64,000 bases of DNA from CAVPJW01 sp963705525 (GTDB lineage: Bacteria > Acidobacteriota > Vicinamibacteria > Vicinamibacterales > CAVPJW01), in NCBI GenBank assembly GCA_963705525.1, contig CAVPJW010000006.1:186001-250000 (forward strand). The letters are read 5' to 3'. How positions within the stretch are numbered: position 1 is the stretch's first letter; each line of letters begins with the position of its first letter. A model generated the notes under the pieces. The model made no database searches and was not told where the DNA came from. It was given only the letters and a program-made list of their open reading frames with translations. The position numbers and the translations under genes are program-made. Shown piece by piece: positions 62,313-64,000 of this stretch.

Positions 62313-64000
62313 GTGAGCTGGACCCGATTCCTGTGCCGTGGCAAATGGGACGACGAACGTGCCCGCGAGCTGGAGTCGTATCTCGAGATTGAAGCTGAGG
62401 AGAACGTCCGGCTGGGGATGGCGCCCGCCGAGGCTCGGGCCGCGGCCAGACGACGACTCGGAAATCCCACACGGATTCGCGAAGAGATCTTTCAGATGAA
62501 TTCGATCATGGTGCTCGAACACTTCTGGCAGGACTTGAAACATGGAGTACGGCTGCTGCGTAACTCACCGGTTTTTGCCTCGGTGGCTGTCCTCTCGATT
62601 GCCCTCGGCATCGGGGCGAACACCGCGATCTTTCAAATGCTCAATGCGGTGCGCCTGCGCGCCCTTCCGGTCGAGCGTCCGCAGGAGCTGGTCGAAGTTC
62701 AGATCGTCAAGACGCCGGGCGGACGTACCGGCAGTTTCGTGGGACCGAATGCGGAGCTGACCCATCCCCTATGGGAGCTCATTCGAAGCCAGCAGACGAC
62801 GTTCTCGTCGATGCTGGCGTGGGGCAGCGCCAGTCTCAACCTGTCGCCCGGGGGTGAGGCTCGCCCGGTTCTCGCGCTCTGGGTCAACGGCGACTTCTTC
62901 AACGTGCTCGGTGTTCGCGCGCGCCTGGGCCGTGTGTTCACCTCGTCAGACGATCGGCCGGGATGCGGCTCGCCAGGAGCGGTTATCAGCGATGCCTTCT
63001 GGCAGCGCGAATATGGTGGTCGCCTGTCAGTCCTCGGCACGAAGGTTCTCCTCACCGGGCATCCGTTCGAGATTATCGGTGTCACACCTCCTGGATTCTT
63101 CGGCGTCGAGGTGGGCCGCAGGTTCGATGTGGCGATTCCCCTCTGCGCTGAACCAATCACTCGCGGCGAGGAGACCGCGCTCGACAAGCGGGATTTCTGG
63201 TGGCTGGCCGCAATCGGACGCCTCAAGCCCGGCGTCGTGCTGGCGCAGGCCGACGCGGAGATGCGGGCGATCTCGCCGGCGCTCTTCAAAACCACCCTTC
63301 CGACCTCGTACGCGCCGGACGACGCCAAAAACTATCTGGCGTTCCAGCTGGGGGCTTCGCCTGCGGCCTCAGGCGTTTCCGCCCTGCGGGAAATGTACGT
63401 GACGCCCCTCTATCTCCTGCTGGCCATCGCACTCCTCGTGCTGCTGATCGCGTGTGCGAACCTCGCCAGCCTCATGCTGGCGCGCGCGACCGCCCGCGAC
63501 CGCGAAATGGCGATCCGTCTGGCGATCGGTGCATCGCGGGGCCGTGTGATCCGGCAGATGCTGGCGGAGAGCCTGCTGATTGCGGCGATTGGCGCCGCTT
63601 TCGGAGGGTGGATCGCGGGCGCGCTCAGTCGATCGCTGGTCGCGTTCCTGAGCACCGAGAGCAATCAACTCTTCGTCGATCTCGAGACGGACTGGCGGGT
63701 GCTGGTGTTCACGGGGGTGCTCGCTGTTGGCACCTGCCTGATCTTTGGTCTCGCGCCCGCTCTACGGGCCACCCGGACACCGCCGGCCGATGCGATGAAG
63801 ACCTCGGGGCGCGGCGTGACCGACGGTCGCGAACGGTTCGGCGTCAGGCGGGGCCTGGTCGTCGTTCAGGTCGGACTCTCTCTGGTGCTCGTTTTCGGCG
63901 CGCTGCTCTTCGTTCGGACGTTCCGCAATCTGGCCTCGCTCGATGCCGGATTCCGACCGGCGAACATTCTGGTCGCGGTACTGGATCTTCGGCGGGTCAC
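62313..64000 (+). CDS. MacB/FtsX-type orphan permease with N-terminal prefix domain (3' end cut by window)
   Basis: Starts at GTG 62313 and is open to the window end (562 codons). The first about 75 residues form a prefix domain (FLCRGKWDDERARELESYLEIEAEENVRLG, then ARRRLGNPTRIREEIFQMN) known from PadR-linked permeases. Then follow a helix (SVAVLSIALGIGANTAIFQMLN), a MacB-like periplasmic domain (about 110-330), and an FtsX block (LLLAIALLVLLIACANLASLMLARATARDREMAIRLAIGASRG). It forms an operon with the PadR gene. Its ATPase partner is not in view. Confidence 0.92.
   Translation, partial: MSWTRFLCRGKWDDERARELESYLEIEAEENVRLGMAPAEARAAARRRLGNPTRIREEIFQMNSIMVLEHFWQDLKHGVRLLRNSPVFASVAVLSIALGIGANTAIFQMLNAVRLRALPVERPQELVEVQIVKTPGGRTGSFVGPNAELTHPLWELIRSQQTTFSSMLAWGSASLNLSPGGEARPVLALWVNGDFFNVLGVRARLGRVFTSSDDRPGCGSPGAVISDAFWQREYGGRLSVLGTKVLLTGHPFEIIGVTPPGFFGVEVGRRFDVAIPLCAEPITRGEETALDKRDFWWLAAIGRLKPGVVLAQADAEMRAISPALFKTTLPTSYAPDDAKNYLAFQLGASPAASGVSALREMYVTPLYLLLAIALLVLLIACANLASLMLARATARDREMAIRLAIGASRGRVIRQMLAESLLIAAIGAAFGGWIAGALSRSLVAFLSTESNQLFVDLETDWRVLVFTGVLAVGTCLIFGLAPALRATRTPPADAMKTSGRGVTDGRERFGVRRGLVVVQVGLSLVLVFGALLFVRTFRNLASLDAGFRPANILVAVLDLRRV

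Overview
The window looks like the chromosome of a GC-rich Gram-negative soil-type bacterium, most likely an Acidobacteriota (Vicinamibacteria-like). I infer this from several gene types together: large MacB/FtsX-type orphan permeases linked to a PadR regulator, Ser/Thr kinases carrying a TolB-like propeller, many secreted proteins of unknown role, and outer-membrane barrels. I saw no rRNA, tRNA, CRISPR array or insertion sequence.

Layout. 1-1932: a receiver protein and a SpoIIE-type phosphatase. 1933-2686: a VapBC-like toxin-antitoxin pair with a perfect 14-bp palindrome at its start. 2816-12605: a potassium (Kdp) region holding a KdpD-like histidine kinase, a small membrane protein, a Usp-like protein, an outer-membrane barrel, a 29-residue peptide, kdpF, kdpA, kdpB, kdpC and a separate KdpD sensor half. 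KdpD is therefore split in two around the pump, and no KdpE is visible. The barrel gene, kdpA and kdpB carry about ten single-base insertions. Removing them restores full-length proteins whose lengths are whole numbers of codons.

12.6-34.3 kb is a mosaic of mainly exported proteins: a DUF885 peptidase-like protein, a Ser/Thr kinase with propeller, an NHL-repeat protein, two DinB-like proteins, an esterase-PDZ fusion, a Rieske lipoprotein, a kelch protein, an FMN hydroxyacid oxidase, a PrsW-like membrane protein, a zinc metallopeptidase, and a carbohydrate-related group (LamG/DUF1080-like protein, acetyl-xylan-esterase-like hydrolase, GH67/GH20-like protein). 34.5-40.5 kb carries metabolite transport and turnover: an APC permease overlapping two tandem class V aminotransferases, then an acetate-type symporter with its DUF485 partner. 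40.7-44.3 kb holds exported proteins of unknown function, one gene with a premature stop, and a receiver-domain remnant.

44.3-50.6 kb is a three-gene cellulose-like exopolysaccharide operon on the minus strand: a GT2 synthase without PilZ, a TPR/beta-barrel exporter, and a GH8 lipoprotein endoglucanase. No bcsB is present. Its leader contains a long three-tier hairpin. 50.8-64 kb carries two hypothetical proteins, an aldo/keto reductase, a cupin, a second APC permease, an M24 peptidase, an orphan MacB-like permease, a second NHL protein paralogous to the first, a PhzF-like protein, and a PadR regulator with 14-bp inverted repeats at its promoter, followed by another MacB-like permease that runs off the window.

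Short-period degenerate tandem repeats (7-8 bp units) occupy at least four intergenic sites. Frame interruptions occur at several further places (about 38.03, 43.36 and 47.7 kb), so part of the apparent gene breakage may come from the assembly.
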